A stretch of DNA of 64,000 nucleotides. Origin: Streptomyces sp. NBC_01428. GTDB lineage: Bacteria; Actinomycetota; Actinomycetes; Streptomycetales; Streptomycetaceae. The first letter of the stretch is position 1; every line of letters begins with the position of its first letter. This document shows, in pieces, positions 53,552-63,637 of this stretch. Location of the stretch: the NCBI RefSeq assembly GCF_036231965.1, contig NZ_CP109499.1, positions 2,046,001-2,110,000 of the forward strand, in the 5' to 3' direction. The position numbers were made by a program, and so were the translations under genes. Under the pieces are notes generated by a model. That model was not told the DNA's origin. It made no database searches and saw only the letters and a program-made list of their open reading frames with translations.

Positions 53552-54598
53552 CTATCCCTCGTCCTCCCCCTCTCCCCCGTCGTCCCACGCTTCCTCGTCG
53601 TCGCCCTCGAAGAAGTCGCCGATCTCGTCGACCACCTCGGCGGCGACCATGCCGCCGACGACGCCCGCGGCCACCCCCGCGGCTCCGGCGGCGATCGCCG
53701 TGCCCATGCCCGGGCCGCCCGTCCGGTGACCGCCGTGCGGCTCCGCGTGGCCGACGTTGGCGCCGGCGTACGGGTCCGGGTCGGCGTACGGGCCGTAGGA
53801 ACCGTAGGAGCCGGAGCCGTAGGACTGACGGTGTTCGACCAGCTGCCGGATCCAGCCGTCCACCTCGGTGTTCCAGTCGCGTCCTGCGATGTCGTCGTGG
53901 CCGACGGTGAAGTGGGTGAGGGTGTCGTGTCCGGAGGTGAGGAGGCCGGCGCGCTTGTCCGCCTCCAGGACGATTTCCGTCGCGGACGCGGTGGCGAGGA
54001 AGGTCAGCTCGATCTCGTTCACCGCGTGCGCGTACCGCGGCGGCGGGGTCAGTTCGATCTCCTGGTAGAAGGGCAGCCGCTGGCCCGTGCCGCCGATCCG
54101 TCCCCGTTCGAGGTCGGCGGACCGGAAGGCGAAGCCCAGCTGTCCGAGGGCTTCGAGGATCGCCTCCTGGACGGGCGACGGGCGCACCGCCAGCGCGTCC
54201 AGGTCGCCTTTGTCCTTCGCGCCGGCCACCGCCAGCTCGGTGCGCACACCGAGGACGATGCCGAGCGGCTGACCGTGCAGCTCGCTGACCGGTGTCTCCC
54301 ACGGGAGCGTCACGCGGAACGGCACGGACCGCTCCTCCTCCTCGCCGAGGCGGAAACCGCCCCCGACGGTGAACCGTTCGAACGGGAGGAGGCCTTCGCT
54401 CTCGCCGTCCTCGTGCTCGGACTCCACGCGCGCGACCAGTTCGAGGACGATGTGCTCGATCTCCGCGACCGCGCCTCCGCCTCTCAGCCGCACCTCTCCG
54501 GACAGTGAACCGCCGGGCGATACCGCCCCGCCGTCCAGGACCGTGTCCACCGCGGGGCCGCCCACGCCGATCGCCCCGAGCAGCCGTTTGAACACCAT
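53552..54598 (-). CDS. Sporulation-control protein Spo0M family
   Basis: 348 aa, ATG start. The arrestin-like two-beta-domain Spo0M core covers about 1-235 (MVFKRLLGAIGVGGPAVDTVLDGGAVSPGGSLSGEVRL; then FYQEIELTPPP). A Gly/Tyr/Ser/Pro-rich linker leads to a hydrophobic Ala/Gly segment (GTAIAAGAAGVAAGVVGGMVAAEVV) and a strongly acidic tail. In Bacillus the protein affects sporulation phosphorelay. Here it probably acts at the membrane; role inferred from family only. Confidence 0.9.
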   Translation of the reverse strand: MVFKRLLGAIGVGGPAVDTVLDGGAVSPGGSLSGEVRLRGGGAVAEIEHIVLELVARVESEHEDGESEGLLPFERFTVGGGFRLGEEEERSVPFRVTLPWETPVSELHGQPLGIVLGVRTELAVAGAKDKGDLDALAVRPSPVQEAILEALGQLGFAFRSADLERGRIGGTGQRLPFYQEIELTPPPRYAHAVNEIELTFLATASATEIVLEADKRAGLLTSGHDTLTHFTVGHDDIAGRDWNTEVDGWIRQLVEHRQSYGSGSYGSYGPYADPDPYAGANVGHAEPHGGHRTGGPGMGTAIAAGAAGVAAGVVGGMVAAEVVDEIGDFFEGDDEEAWDDGGEGEDEG

Positions 54599-54758
54599 GC
54601 CGGTGTTGCTCCTTCACTCATCGCACTGGTCGTTCCCTGCCGGCCGGTGCAACGCCGGCCGCCTTGTCGGAACTCACCGGGGTGGCAAAGAAGTTCCCAA
54701 GTCACCTGATCGGAGGCGCTTTCCCGGCCGAGGGGACCGGCGGGCGGAGGGGACGTCG

Positions 54759-55718
54759 TCACGTCCGCGGCGCGTACCTCCGGGCCAGCTCGGCGACCGT
54801 CGCGCCCAGGCGGGCGCGGAGTTCGGGAGGCTCCAGGACCTCGATCGCCGTACCGAGACGCAGGAACTCGTCGTGGGCCCGGTCGACCGACTCGATGGGG
54901 ACCGTGACCCGTGTCCAGCCGTCCGCTTCCGTACGCCCGTTGTCCTCGACCGCCCGTCCCGTGAGGCCGCCGGGGTCCGCGCCGGGCGCGATCCGCAGAA
55001 CCGCCTCCGCCCGGTGCAGCCGGTCGTGGAAGTCGCGCTGGTACCGAGTCCAGTAGGCCGTCAGGTCGAAGTCGTCCGGGCGGGTGAACTCCTCCCCGGG
55101 AGCGTTGAGTTCGAGGATCTGGTCGACGCGGAAGGTGCGCGGTCCCGGGCCGGCGACGACGTACCAGCGGCCCGCCTTGAGGACGAGGGCGTACGGCTCC
55201 AGGCGGCGCTCCACGTCGGTGGGCTCGCGCCAGCGGCGGTAACGGACGTGCAGGACGCGGCTGTTCCAGACGGCGTCCGCGACGGCGGGGAGGTACGGGG
55301 TCGCGTCGGCGTCGGCGTACCAGCCCGGCGCGTCCAGGTGGAAGCGTCCGGAGATCCGGTCGGCGTGTTCGCGCAGCTCGTGCGGGAGGGCGGCGCGCAC
55401 CTTGAGCTGGGCGGCGGCGAGGACCGCGCCGAGGCCGAGTTCCGCGGCCGGTCCGGGCACCCCGGCGAGGAAGAGGGCCTCGGCCTCCTCGGTGGTGAGA
55501 CCGGTGAGACGGGTGCGATAACCGTCGAGGAGCCGGTAGCCGCCCGCGTGCCCCGCGTCCCCGTAGAGCGGTACGCCCGCAGCGCTCAGGGCCTCGACGT
55601 CGCGGTACACCGTCCGGACCGACACCTCCAGCTCCTCGGCGAGCTGGGCCGCGGTCAGCCGTCCACGGGTCTGGAGCAGCAGGAGGATCGAGACGAGACG
55701 GCTGGACTTCACTGACAC
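54759..55718 (-). CDS. WYL-domain transcriptional regulator (DeoR-type HTH)
   Basis: 319 aa from GTG 55718 (GTG 55712 two codons later is possible). N-terminal winged helix (SSRLVSILLLLQTRGRLTAAQLAEELEVSVRTVYRDVEAL), then a WYL ligand domain (PYALVLKAGRWYVVAG) and a WCX-like tail. A 25-bp perfect palindrome covers its start codon, so it probably represses itself and the divergent gene at 55752. Ligands of the family include nucleic-acid pieces, but the trigger here is unknown. Confidence 0.9.
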   Translation of the reverse strand: MSVKSSRLVSILLLLQTRGRLTAAQLAEELEVSVRTVYRDVEALSAAGVPLYGDAGHAGGYRLLDGYRTRLTGLTTEEAEALFLAGVPGPAAELGLGAVLAAAQLKVRAALPHELREHADRISGRFHLDAPGWYADADATPYLPAVADAVWNSRVLHVRYRRWREPTDVERRLEPYALVLKAGRWYVVAGPGPRTFRVDQILELNAPGEEFTRPDDFDLTAYWTRYQRDFHDRLHRAEAVLRIAPGADPGGLTGRAVEDNGRTEADGWTRVTVPIESVDRAHDEFLRLGTAIEVLEPPELRARLGATVAELARRYAPRT

Positions 55719-55732
55719 AGGATGTCAGTGAA
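55708..55732. promoter_or_regulatory. 25-bp palindromic operator of the WYL regulator
   Basis: TTCACTGACA-CAGGA-TGTCAGTGAA has perfect 10-bp arms. It covers the WYL start codon and ends 19 bp before the divergent gene. WYL/YafY-type regulators are often seen with TGACA-N5-TGTCA sites, matching the core. It should control both genes at once. Confidence 0.75.
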
Positions 55733-55751
55733 GCGGGCCTAGCGTCCTGCC

Positions 55752-56324
55752 ATGGCTTCGACGACCTCCCTGCATTCCAACGGTTCCTCGGGTTCGGCGG
55801 GTTCCGCCGGCTCCCCTCCCGCACCCCCCGCCTCCGGGTCCCCTGGCACCTTCCGGGAGAAGTTCCTCACCGTGCCGCCGCCCGTCGAGGTGGCGGGGCG
55901 GTGGATCAAGCGCTACCACGTCACCTCCGACCCGGCCGGTATCGAACCCGACGTCGAGCGGGCGGCGTACGCGGCGCTGCCGGGGCTGCTGCCCGAGCCG
56001 GACGGCACTCCCCCGGCCACGTTCGTCGTCCTGCACCGGGGCGCCGACGACGGCGCCTATCTGAACGCCTACAGCTGGGTGTGGGACAACGTGCTGCACT
56101 TCCGGGGCGCCGCCGCGGGCCAGCCGGTGCTGGGCTGCCCGGACCGGGACCCGACCCGTTTCGTCAGCCCCGACCTCCCGTGGATCGGCTGTGTCTGGGA
56201 GCTGCCGCCGATCCTGCACGAGCGGGACGCCTGGGTACGGCACCTGCTCGCCCCCGACGTGCCCGACCTGAAGGCCTACGTGGCCGACTCGCTGCCCGAG
56301 GGAACCACGGGAGACCGCGCGTGA
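55752..56324 (+). CDS. Conserved hypothetical protein, WYL-controlled
   Basis: 190 aa, ATG start. A low-complexity Ser/Gly/Pro/Ala N-terminus (1-33) is followed by a globular part containing FREKFLTVPPP, WIKRYHV, FVVLHRGADDGAYLNAYSWVWDNVLHFR and LHERDAWVRHLL. I do not recognise a named family. It overlaps the next gene (GTGA) and is divergent from the WYL regulator, so the two probably form its regulated operon. Confidence 0.75.
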   Translation: MASTTSLHSNGSSGSAGSAGSPPAPPASGSPGTFREKFLTVPPPVEVAGRWIKRYHVTSDPAGIEPDVERAAYAALPGLLPEPDGTPPATFVVLHRGADDGAYLNAYSWVWDNVLHFRGAAAGQPVLGCPDRDPTRFVSPDLPWIGCVWELPPILHERDAWVRHLLAPDVPDLKAYVADSLPEGTTGDRA

Positions 56325-56812
56325 ACACCGCCCACGACACCGCCGCCGCACCCCACGACTTCGACTTCCTGCACGGCGACTGGGACGTCCTGAACACCCG
56401 GCGCACGGACTTCCTCGACCCGGACGGCGACTGGGTCCGGTTCCCGGCGACCAGCCGCTGCTGGAACCTGTTCGGCGGGGCCGCGAACCTCGACGAGCTG
56501 GACGTGCCGGACCAGGGCTGGAAGGGACTGACCCTGCGGCTCTTCGACGTGGAGAGCGGACGGTGGTCGCTGAACTGGTCGTCCAGCCGCAGCGGAAGGC
56601 TGTTCCCGCCGGTGCTGGGGAGGTTCGGGCCGGACGGACGGGGCGTGTTCTTCGGGGACGACACCCACGACGGCAAGGAGGTACGGGTGCGGTACGTGTG
56701 GTCGGGGATCTCGGCGACCACCGCTCGCTGGGAGCAGGCGTTCTCGCTGGACGGCGAGAGGACCTGGCTGTCCAACTGGACGATGGACTTCACCCGGCGG
56801 ACGGCCGACTGA
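56321..56812 (+). CDS. Hypothetical protein, DUF1579-like beta-barrel
   Basis: 163 aa, GTG start overlapping the previous stop by 4 bp. DFLHGDWDVLNTRR at the start, WNLFGGAANLDELDVPD and LRLFDVESGRWSLNW suggest a lipocalin-like or DUF1579-like barrel that binds a small ligand. No catalytic residues clear. Translationally coupled to the preceding gene. Confidence 0.7.
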   Translation: MNTAHDTAAAPHDFDFLHGDWDVLNTRRTDFLDPDGDWVRFPATSRCWNLFGGAANLDELDVPDQGWKGLTLRLFDVESGRWSLNWSSSRSGRLFPPVLGRFGPDGRGVFFGDDTHDGKEVRVRYVWSGISATTARWEQAFSLDGERTWLSNWTMDFTRRTAD

Positions 56813-56830
56813 GCTGCCTGTCACAGGAGT

Positions 56831-57547
56831 TCAGGGCCTGCGGAAGGCCCGCAGGGTGAACTCCGGTTCCGGGCGGGGGCTGTCGGGGGCGGGCAGCGCC
56901 TCGACACGGCCGGCGAGCCGGTGCCCGCCGGTGACGTACAGCCGGCCTGCCCGGATCTGCTCGGCGACGCGGCGCGGGGTCCGGCCCTGCCCGTGGCCCC
57001 GGAACAGGGCGGTCCCGTCCGGCGTGAGGCCGTGCTCGACGGCGTACGCGGCGACGCGGGCCGAACCGTCGGCCGCGTGGCCGGCCCGGTGGGGCGCGCA
57101 CAGCGCGTCGATGTCGCTGCCGACATCGTGGGCGGCGGCCTTGTCGACGGTGGTGACGAACACACCGCCGGGGCGCAGCAGCCGGGCGGCCTCGGCGACC
57201 ACGGGCCGCGCGTCGTCCAGCAGATGCAGCAGCCAGACGACCGACACGGCGTCGAACGACGCGTCCTGGAAGGGCAGTCGGCGGGAGTCGGCGCGGACGA
57301 CGGCGCCGGGGAGACGGGTGGCGGCTCTGCGGGCCATGCCGTGCGCCGCGTCCGCGCCCACCACCCGGAGCCCGGGCCGCCCGGTGGCGAGCCGCCGGGT
57401 CACGATGCCGGTTCCGCAGGCCAGGTCGAGGAGCGTCCGGGTTCCGTCGGGGACCAGGGTGAGGACGGCGTCGGCGGCCGCGGCGGCCCGTGGCTCGCCG
57501 CCTCGGGTGGCGTCGTACCGGTCGGCTTCCCGGTCGTAGTCCAGCAC
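56831..57547 (-). CDS. Class I SAM-dependent methyltransferase
   Basis: 238 aa, GTG start 5 bp after the pterin dehydratase stop. Motif I is LLDLACGTGIVTRRLA, the acidic motif is VVGADAAHGM, and motif IV region FDAVSVVWLLHLLDD follows, with LLRPGGVFVTTVD. UbiE/small-molecule type. Substrate not predictable. Confidence 0.88.
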   Translation of the reverse strand: MLDYDREADRYDATRGGEPRAAAAADAVLTLVPDGTRTLLDLACGTGIVTRRLATGRPGLRVVGADAAHGMARRAATRLPGAVVRADSRRLPFQDASFDAVSVVWLLHLLDDARPVVAEAARLLRPGGVFVTTVDKAAAHDVGSDIDALCAPHRAGHAADGSARVAAYAVEHGLTPDGTALFRGHGQGRTPRRVAEQIRAGRLYVTGGHRLAGRVEALPAPDSPRPEPEFTLRAFRRP

Positions 57548-57552
57548 GTGGG

Positions 57553-57858
57553 TCAGTGTGCCCCGTGGCCCGGGGCGAGGTCCTCCACCCTGTGGGCGAG
57601 GTCGAAGTCGAGGGCGGTGACGGCGCCGCCGACGCTGTGCGTGTTCACGGTGAGGGCGATCGTGTTGTAGCCGAGGGTGAGGTCGGAGTGGTGGTCGAGC
57701 TCCTCCTGCACCTGGGCGATGTGCACGACCATCGCGGTCGCCGCGAAGTGCGAGGCGAGCCGGTAGGAACGGGCGAGCCGGTCGCCGTCGAGGGACCAGC
57801 CGGGCAGCCCCGCCAGCCGCTCCTCGATGTCCTTCTGCGCCAGCGGTTCGACGGCCAT
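57553..57858 (-). CDS. 4a-hydroxytetrahydrobiopterin dehydratase (PCD/DCoH)
   Basis: 101 aa, ATG start. The active-site pattern is present: DHHSDLTLGYNTIALTVNTHSVGGAVTALDFDLA, with adjacent His residues and a third His in the TH motif. It dehydrates 4a-hydroxy-pterin formed by aromatic amino-acid hydroxylases, or acts in molybdopterin-related pterin recycling. No hydroxylase is nearby. It starts an operon with the methyltransferase. Confidence 0.92.
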   Translation of the reverse strand: MAVEPLAQKDIEERLAGLPGWSLDGDRLARSYRLASHFAATAMVVHIAQVQEELDHHSDLTLGYNTIALTVNTHSVGGAVTALDFDLAHRVEDLAPGHGAH

Positions 57859-57971
57859 GAGCGGGTTCCCTTCGTACGGCGGAGCTGGGGGACGTTCCCT
57901 CAGCGTGCCACAGCCGGGCGGACCCGGCCGGGCGCCGCCGGGGAGCCGCGCGGGCTCCGGGCCACCCCGCG

Positions 57972-59042
57972 TCACCGGCGGACGCACTCCGCGGCGAGGT
58001 CGTCCGCCAGGAGGGTGATCGTGGCGCGGCCCTCGACCTGCTCCAGCCATGCGTGCGGCAGCCCGTGGTCGCCGTGCAGGGCGCCCAGGAGGTTCCCGCA
58101 CAGCGAGCCGGTGGAGTCGCTGTCGCCCGAGTGGTTCACGGACAGCAGCAGCGCGTCGGTGACCGTGTACTCGGCGAGGGCGCAGTAGACGGCGACGGCC
58201 AGGGCCTCCTCGGCGATCCAGCCGGCACCGAGGGACTCGACCTTCTCCGCGCTCGGAGCGCCCTCGGAGGCGAGGTCGAGGGCCCGGTTCAGCGCCGTCG
58301 TGGTCTCCTCGTGGGCGGGGTGGCGGGCGAGCAGCCGGAGCGCGCGCAGGACCGCGCCCTCCAGGGAGTCCCCGGCGACGAGGTGGGTGACGATCGCGGC
58401 GAGCGCGCCGGACGCGTAGGAGGCGGTCGGGTGGCCGTGGGTCATCTGCGAGCAGCGGGCGGCCATGGCGAACGCCGACTCGGCCGAGGTCCGGGTGAGT
58501 CCGAAGGGCGCGGAGCGCATCACCGAGCCGCAGCCCTTGGAGTCCGGGTTGACGGGTCCGGGCGGGCCCAGCTCGCTCGCCGGGTCGGGGCAGTACTCGC
58601 GCTCGCGGAGCCCGGAGAGGCAGGCGTTGCCGGGGGCCCGGCGGGCGTACAGCCAGGTCTGCGCGGCGAGTCCGCCGCGCACGTCCGGGGCGGGGCCGGG
58701 CGCGGTCTGGGTGTCCAGCCAGCGTCCGTACGCCGTGCGCACGAGCCGGGACCAGCCGCCGCCGATTCCCTTGTGCCGCTCCCGCGCGTGCGCCTGCTGG
58801 AGGCCTTCCACGGTGAACAGGGTCATCTGGGTGTCGTCGCTGACCAGGCCGACGGCGCCGGAGCCGTCGGCGACCGGGCCCCGCAGGCCGCGCGGGCCGT
58901 GTGCCGCACGGATGGCGTCCAGCGCGTCGAACTCGACCGGGTAGCCGAGGGCGTCGCCGAGTGCGCCGCCGAGCAGACAGCCGCGGACGCGCGCCCGGTA
59001 TCGGGCCTCCGCCTCCCAGGACAGGTTCCCCAGCTCGTTCAC
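57972..59042 (-). CDS. ADP-ribosylglycohydrolase family protein
   Basis: 356 aa, GTG start with GAGGAG upstream. DraG/ARH fold: RGCLLGGALGDALGYPVEF, metal ligands in SDDTQMTLFT, HPTASYASGALAAIVTHLV and NHSGDSDSTGSLCGNLLGALHG (the second metal-binding set). It removes ADP-ribose from proteins or nucleic acids. Only 27 bp separate its start from the divergent XRE gene, so they are probably linked in control. Confidence 0.92.
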   Translation of the reverse strand: MNELGNLSWEAEARYRARVRGCLLGGALGDALGYPVEFDALDAIRAAHGPRGLRGPVADGSGAVGLVSDDTQMTLFTVEGLQQAHARERHKGIGGGWSRLVRTAYGRWLDTQTAPGPAPDVRGGLAAQTWLYARRAPGNACLSGLREREYCPDPASELGPPGPVNPDSKGCGSVMRSAPFGLTRTSAESAFAMAARCSQMTHGHPTASYASGALAAIVTHLVAGDSLEGAVLRALRLLARHPAHEETTTALNRALDLASEGAPSAEKVESLGAGWIAEEALAVAVYCALAEYTVTDALLLSVNHSGDSDSTGSLCGNLLGALHGDHGLPHAWLEQVEGRATITLLADDLAAECVRR

Positions 59043-59069
59043 GTGCCACTCCTCGACTACGGTCCTCGT

Positions 59070-59912
59070 ATGAGCATTGTCCCGCCCGGTGCCGCCGGCT
59101 CCCCAAGTGCCCCCGCGGAGAGCGGCGTCGGTCCGTTGCTGCGCGGCTGGCGGGAGCAGCGGCGGGTGAGCCAGCTGGAGCTCGCGCTGCGGGCCGGGTC
59201 CTCGGCACGCCACGTCAGTTTCGTGGAGACGGGCCGTTCCCGGCCCAGCGAGGAGATGGTGCTGCGGCTCGCCGAGCACCTCGACGTGCCCGTGCGGGAG
59301 CGCAACGCGCTGCTGCTGGCGGCCGGTTACGCCCCGCACTACCCGGAGACACCGCTCGACGACCCGTCGATGGACGCGTTGCGCGAGGGGGTGGAGCGGC
59401 TGATCCAGGGCTACGAGCCGTATCCGGCGCTGGTCGTGGACGCGACGTACGACGTGCTGGCCGCGAACCGGGGCATCGCGATGCTGCTGGAGGGGGTTCC
59501 CGAGCACCTTCTGGTGCCGCCGCTCAACGCGATGCGGCTGACCCTGCACCCGGAGGGCCTCGCCCCGCGCATCCGCAACCTGCGCGCCTGGCGGGACCAT
59601 CTGCTCGCCCAGATGGACCGGCAGATCGCGCTGCGCCGCTCGAAGCCGCTGCGCGCGCTGTACGAGGAGGTGGCCGCGTATCCGGTCCCGGACGCGGACG
59701 CGGAGCCGGCGGGGGACGAGGAGCCCCTCGGCGCCGTGCCGCCCTTCGCGCTGCCGATGCGGATCGAGCACGAGGGGCGGGTGCTGTCGTTCATCTCCTC
59801 CATCGCGACGTTCAACACCCCGATGGACGTGACGGTCGCCGAGCTCGCCGTCGAGACGTTCCTGCCTGCGGACCCCGCGACGGTCAAGTACCTGCATGCA
59901 CTGGCGTCCTGA
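59070..59912 (+). CDS. XRE regulator with MmyB-like ligand-binding domain
   Basis: 280 aa, ATG start. Helix-turn-helix at about 22-75 (LLRGWREQRRVSQLELALRAGSSARHVSFVETGRSRPSEEMVLRLAEHLDVP) followed by an MmyB/MLTR-type PAS-like domain (LLLAAGYAP..., YEPYPALVVDATYDVLAANRGIAMLL). Family members sense small hydrophobic molecules and usually regulate a divergent gene, here the ADP-ribosylglycohydrolase gene. Confidence 0.92.
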   Translation: MSIVPPGAAGSPSAPAESGVGPLLRGWREQRRVSQLELALRAGSSARHVSFVETGRSRPSEEMVLRLAEHLDVPVRERNALLLAAGYAPHYPETPLDDPSMDALREGVERLIQGYEPYPALVVDATYDVLAANRGIAMLLEGVPEHLLVPPLNAMRLTLHPEGLAPRIRNLRAWRDHLLAQMDRQIALRRSKPLRALYEEVAAYPVPDADAEPAGDEEPLGAVPPFALPMRIEHEGRVLSFISSIATFNTPMDVTVAELAVETFLPADPATVKYLHALAS

Positions 59913-60058
59913 CGACGTCTCACCCGCCCGAACAGTGCCGGGACGGGGTGCCCCGCGTGACAAAGGGGACGGTCCGCAACCCGTCGCGGCCGAACCGTGA
60001 TGGTTCTTCACGGACATGGCACACTGCACGCATACTTCGGCGCGTGGGGAGGCGTGGC

Positions 60059-60922
60059 GTGAGTGAGCGGCGACCCGCGCCCACCGTGGGGCAGGTGGTA
60101 CTGGGGCGGCGGCTGCAGGAGCTGCGCGAGGCGGCCGGTCTGAGGCGTGAGGAGGCGGCCCGGGTCCTGCGGGTCGCGCCGGCGACCGTACGGCGGATGG
60201 AGATGGCCGAGGTCGCCCTCAAGATCCCTTACGTACAGGTCCTGTTGACGACGTACGGGGTGGGCGACGACGAGTCCGCCGCGTTCGTCGCGCTGGCCGA
60301 GGAGGCGAACCGGCCCGGCTGGTGGCAGCGGTACCACGACGTGCTCCCCGACTGGTTCAGCATGCACGTCAGTCTGGAGGGCGCCGCCCAGCTGATCCGC
60401 TCCTACGAACCGCACTTCGTGCCCGGACTGCTCCAGACCGAGGACTACGCGCGTGCCGTGCTGGAGGCCGGAACGGTCGGGCAGACGGGTCCCGGGGCCA
60501 TCGAGCGGCACGTGGCACTGCGGATGAAGCGGCAGGCCCTGCTGACCCGCGCGAACCCGCCCCACCTGTGGATCATCATGGACGAGACGGCGTTGCTGCG
60601 TCCGGTGAGCATCCGGGGCGAGGTCATGCGCGATCAGATGGAGCGGCTCCTCGAATGGGTCGAGCTCGACCATGTGACGCTCCAGGTGGCGGAGTTCGCG
60701 AACGGTCCGCACCCGGGGACGTACACCTCCTTCACGCTGTTCCGGTTCGCCGAGCCGGAGCTGCCGGACGTCGTCTACAGCGAGTACGTGACGGGCGCCC
60801 TCTACCTCGACGCGCGGGAGGAGGTGGCCCTGCACCTGGAGGTGCTGGACCACATGACGGCGCACGCCGCCTCCGCGCAGCGCACCAAGGAGATCCTGGA
60901 GGAGTGCCGCCGGAGGTTCTGA
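60059..60922 (+). CDS. XRE-family regulator with DUF5753 domain
   Basis: 287 aa, GTG start with GGGGAGG before it. HTH (LGRRLQELREAAGLRREEAARVLRVAPATVRRMEMAEV) and DUF5753 from about 95 (WFSMHVSLEGAAQLIRSYEPHFVPGLLQTEDYARAVL). Such genes are abundant in Streptomyces and usually sit beside a small DUF397 gene, which is not adjacent here. Function in differentiation or stress is suspected, not shown. Confidence 0.92.
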   Translation: MSERRPAPTVGQVVLGRRLQELREAAGLRREEAARVLRVAPATVRRMEMAEVALKIPYVQVLLTTYGVGDDESAAFVALAEEANRPGWWQRYHDVLPDWFSMHVSLEGAAQLIRSYEPHFVPGLLQTEDYARAVLEAGTVGQTGPGAIERHVALRMKRQALLTRANPPHLWIIMDETALLRPVSIRGEVMRDQMERLLEWVELDHVTLQVAEFANGPHPGTYTSFTLFRFAEPELPDVVYSEYVTGALYLDAREEVALHLEVLDHMTAHAASAQRTKEILEECRRRF

Positions 60923-60962
60923 GGACCCACCCGTGCGGGCGCGGTGAGGGAGGGCCCGGCGG

Positions 60963-62876
<1,914 letters not shown>

Positions 62877-62976
62877 GTCCGTCCCCTTCCAGAAGGGCTC
62901 TGTCCGCCCCCCCAGCACAGGACGCCCGTACCCGCTTGTCAATGGCGCGTGGCGCCGGGACGGCGGCGGACACGAC

Positions 62977-63008
62977 GGTGCCGCGCCCCCCGACGGAGGC
63001 GCGGCACC
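62977..63008 (-). terminator. Hairpin terminator of the OsmC gene
   Basis: GGTGCCGCGCC and GGCGCGGCACC form an 11-bp perfect stem with a 10-nt loop, 12 bp beyond the OsmC stop. It separates the OsmC gene from dnaK. Confidence 0.7.
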
Positions 63009-63020
63009 GGTGTGTTCGCG

Positions 63021-63446
63021 TCAGGCGAGCTTCGCCGACAGGGTGATCGGCGTGCCGGTCAGCGCCTGGCTGACGGGGCAGTTCTTCTTGGCGTCCTCGG
63101 CCGCGGCGACGAAGCCGTCGTTGTCGAGGCCCGGCACCGTGCCCTCCACGGTGAGGTGGATGCCGGTGATGCCCTCGCCGGGCTGGAAGGTGACGTCGGC
63201 GTTGGTGAGCAGCTTGGTGGGCGGGGTGCCGGCGCCCGCGAGGGCGTGCGACAGCGCCATCGAGAAGCAGGCCGAGTGGGCGGCCGCGATCAGTTCCTCG
63301 GGGCTGGTCCTGCCGTTGGCGTCCTGCGCCCGCGACGCCCACGTCACCGGCTGCTGGCCGATGCCGGAGGAGTCGAAGGTGACGACGCCGTTGCCCTCGA
63401 GCAGGTTGCCTTCCCACTCGGTGTGTGCGGTGCGCGTGGTAGCCAC
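63021..63446 (-). CDS. OsmC/Ohr-family peroxiredoxin
   Basis: 141 aa, GTG start preceded by AAAGGAA. OsmC subfamily with two redox cysteines: HSACFSMALSHAL (about 58-70) and KKNCPVSQAL (about 122-131), plus TSPEELIAAA before the first Cys. It reduces organic hydroperoxides with lipoylated or thiol donors. Single gene with its own terminator. Confidence 0.93.
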   Translation of the reverse strand: MATTRTAHTEWEGNLLEGNGVVTFDSSGIGQQPVTWASRAQDANGRTSPEELIAAAHSACFSMALSHALAGAGTPPTKLLTNADVTFQPGEGITGIHLTVEGTVPGLDNDGFVAAAEDAKKNCPVSQALTGTPITLSAKLA

Positions 63447-63637
63447 GGTGTTTCCTTTCGCGTGTGGTCCCGTTGCCGGGGTCCGTGCTCCCATCCGATC
63501 ACACCCGGGACCGGTCCACCCCACGGATGGGGGTGCGACCTGCCGGGCGGTGTACGGGATGTCACCGGCGGGGGCGCGAGGAGGCGCGGGCGCCCCGCTC
63601 CCGCTCCCCTCGCGTGTGCCGTTCCGGGTAGGGGAGT

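Noticed and set aside
52252..53910. Long plus-strand frame across the tandem repeats and TerD
   Set aside because: It is created by GC bias opposite TerD and the repeats; no domain is recognisable.
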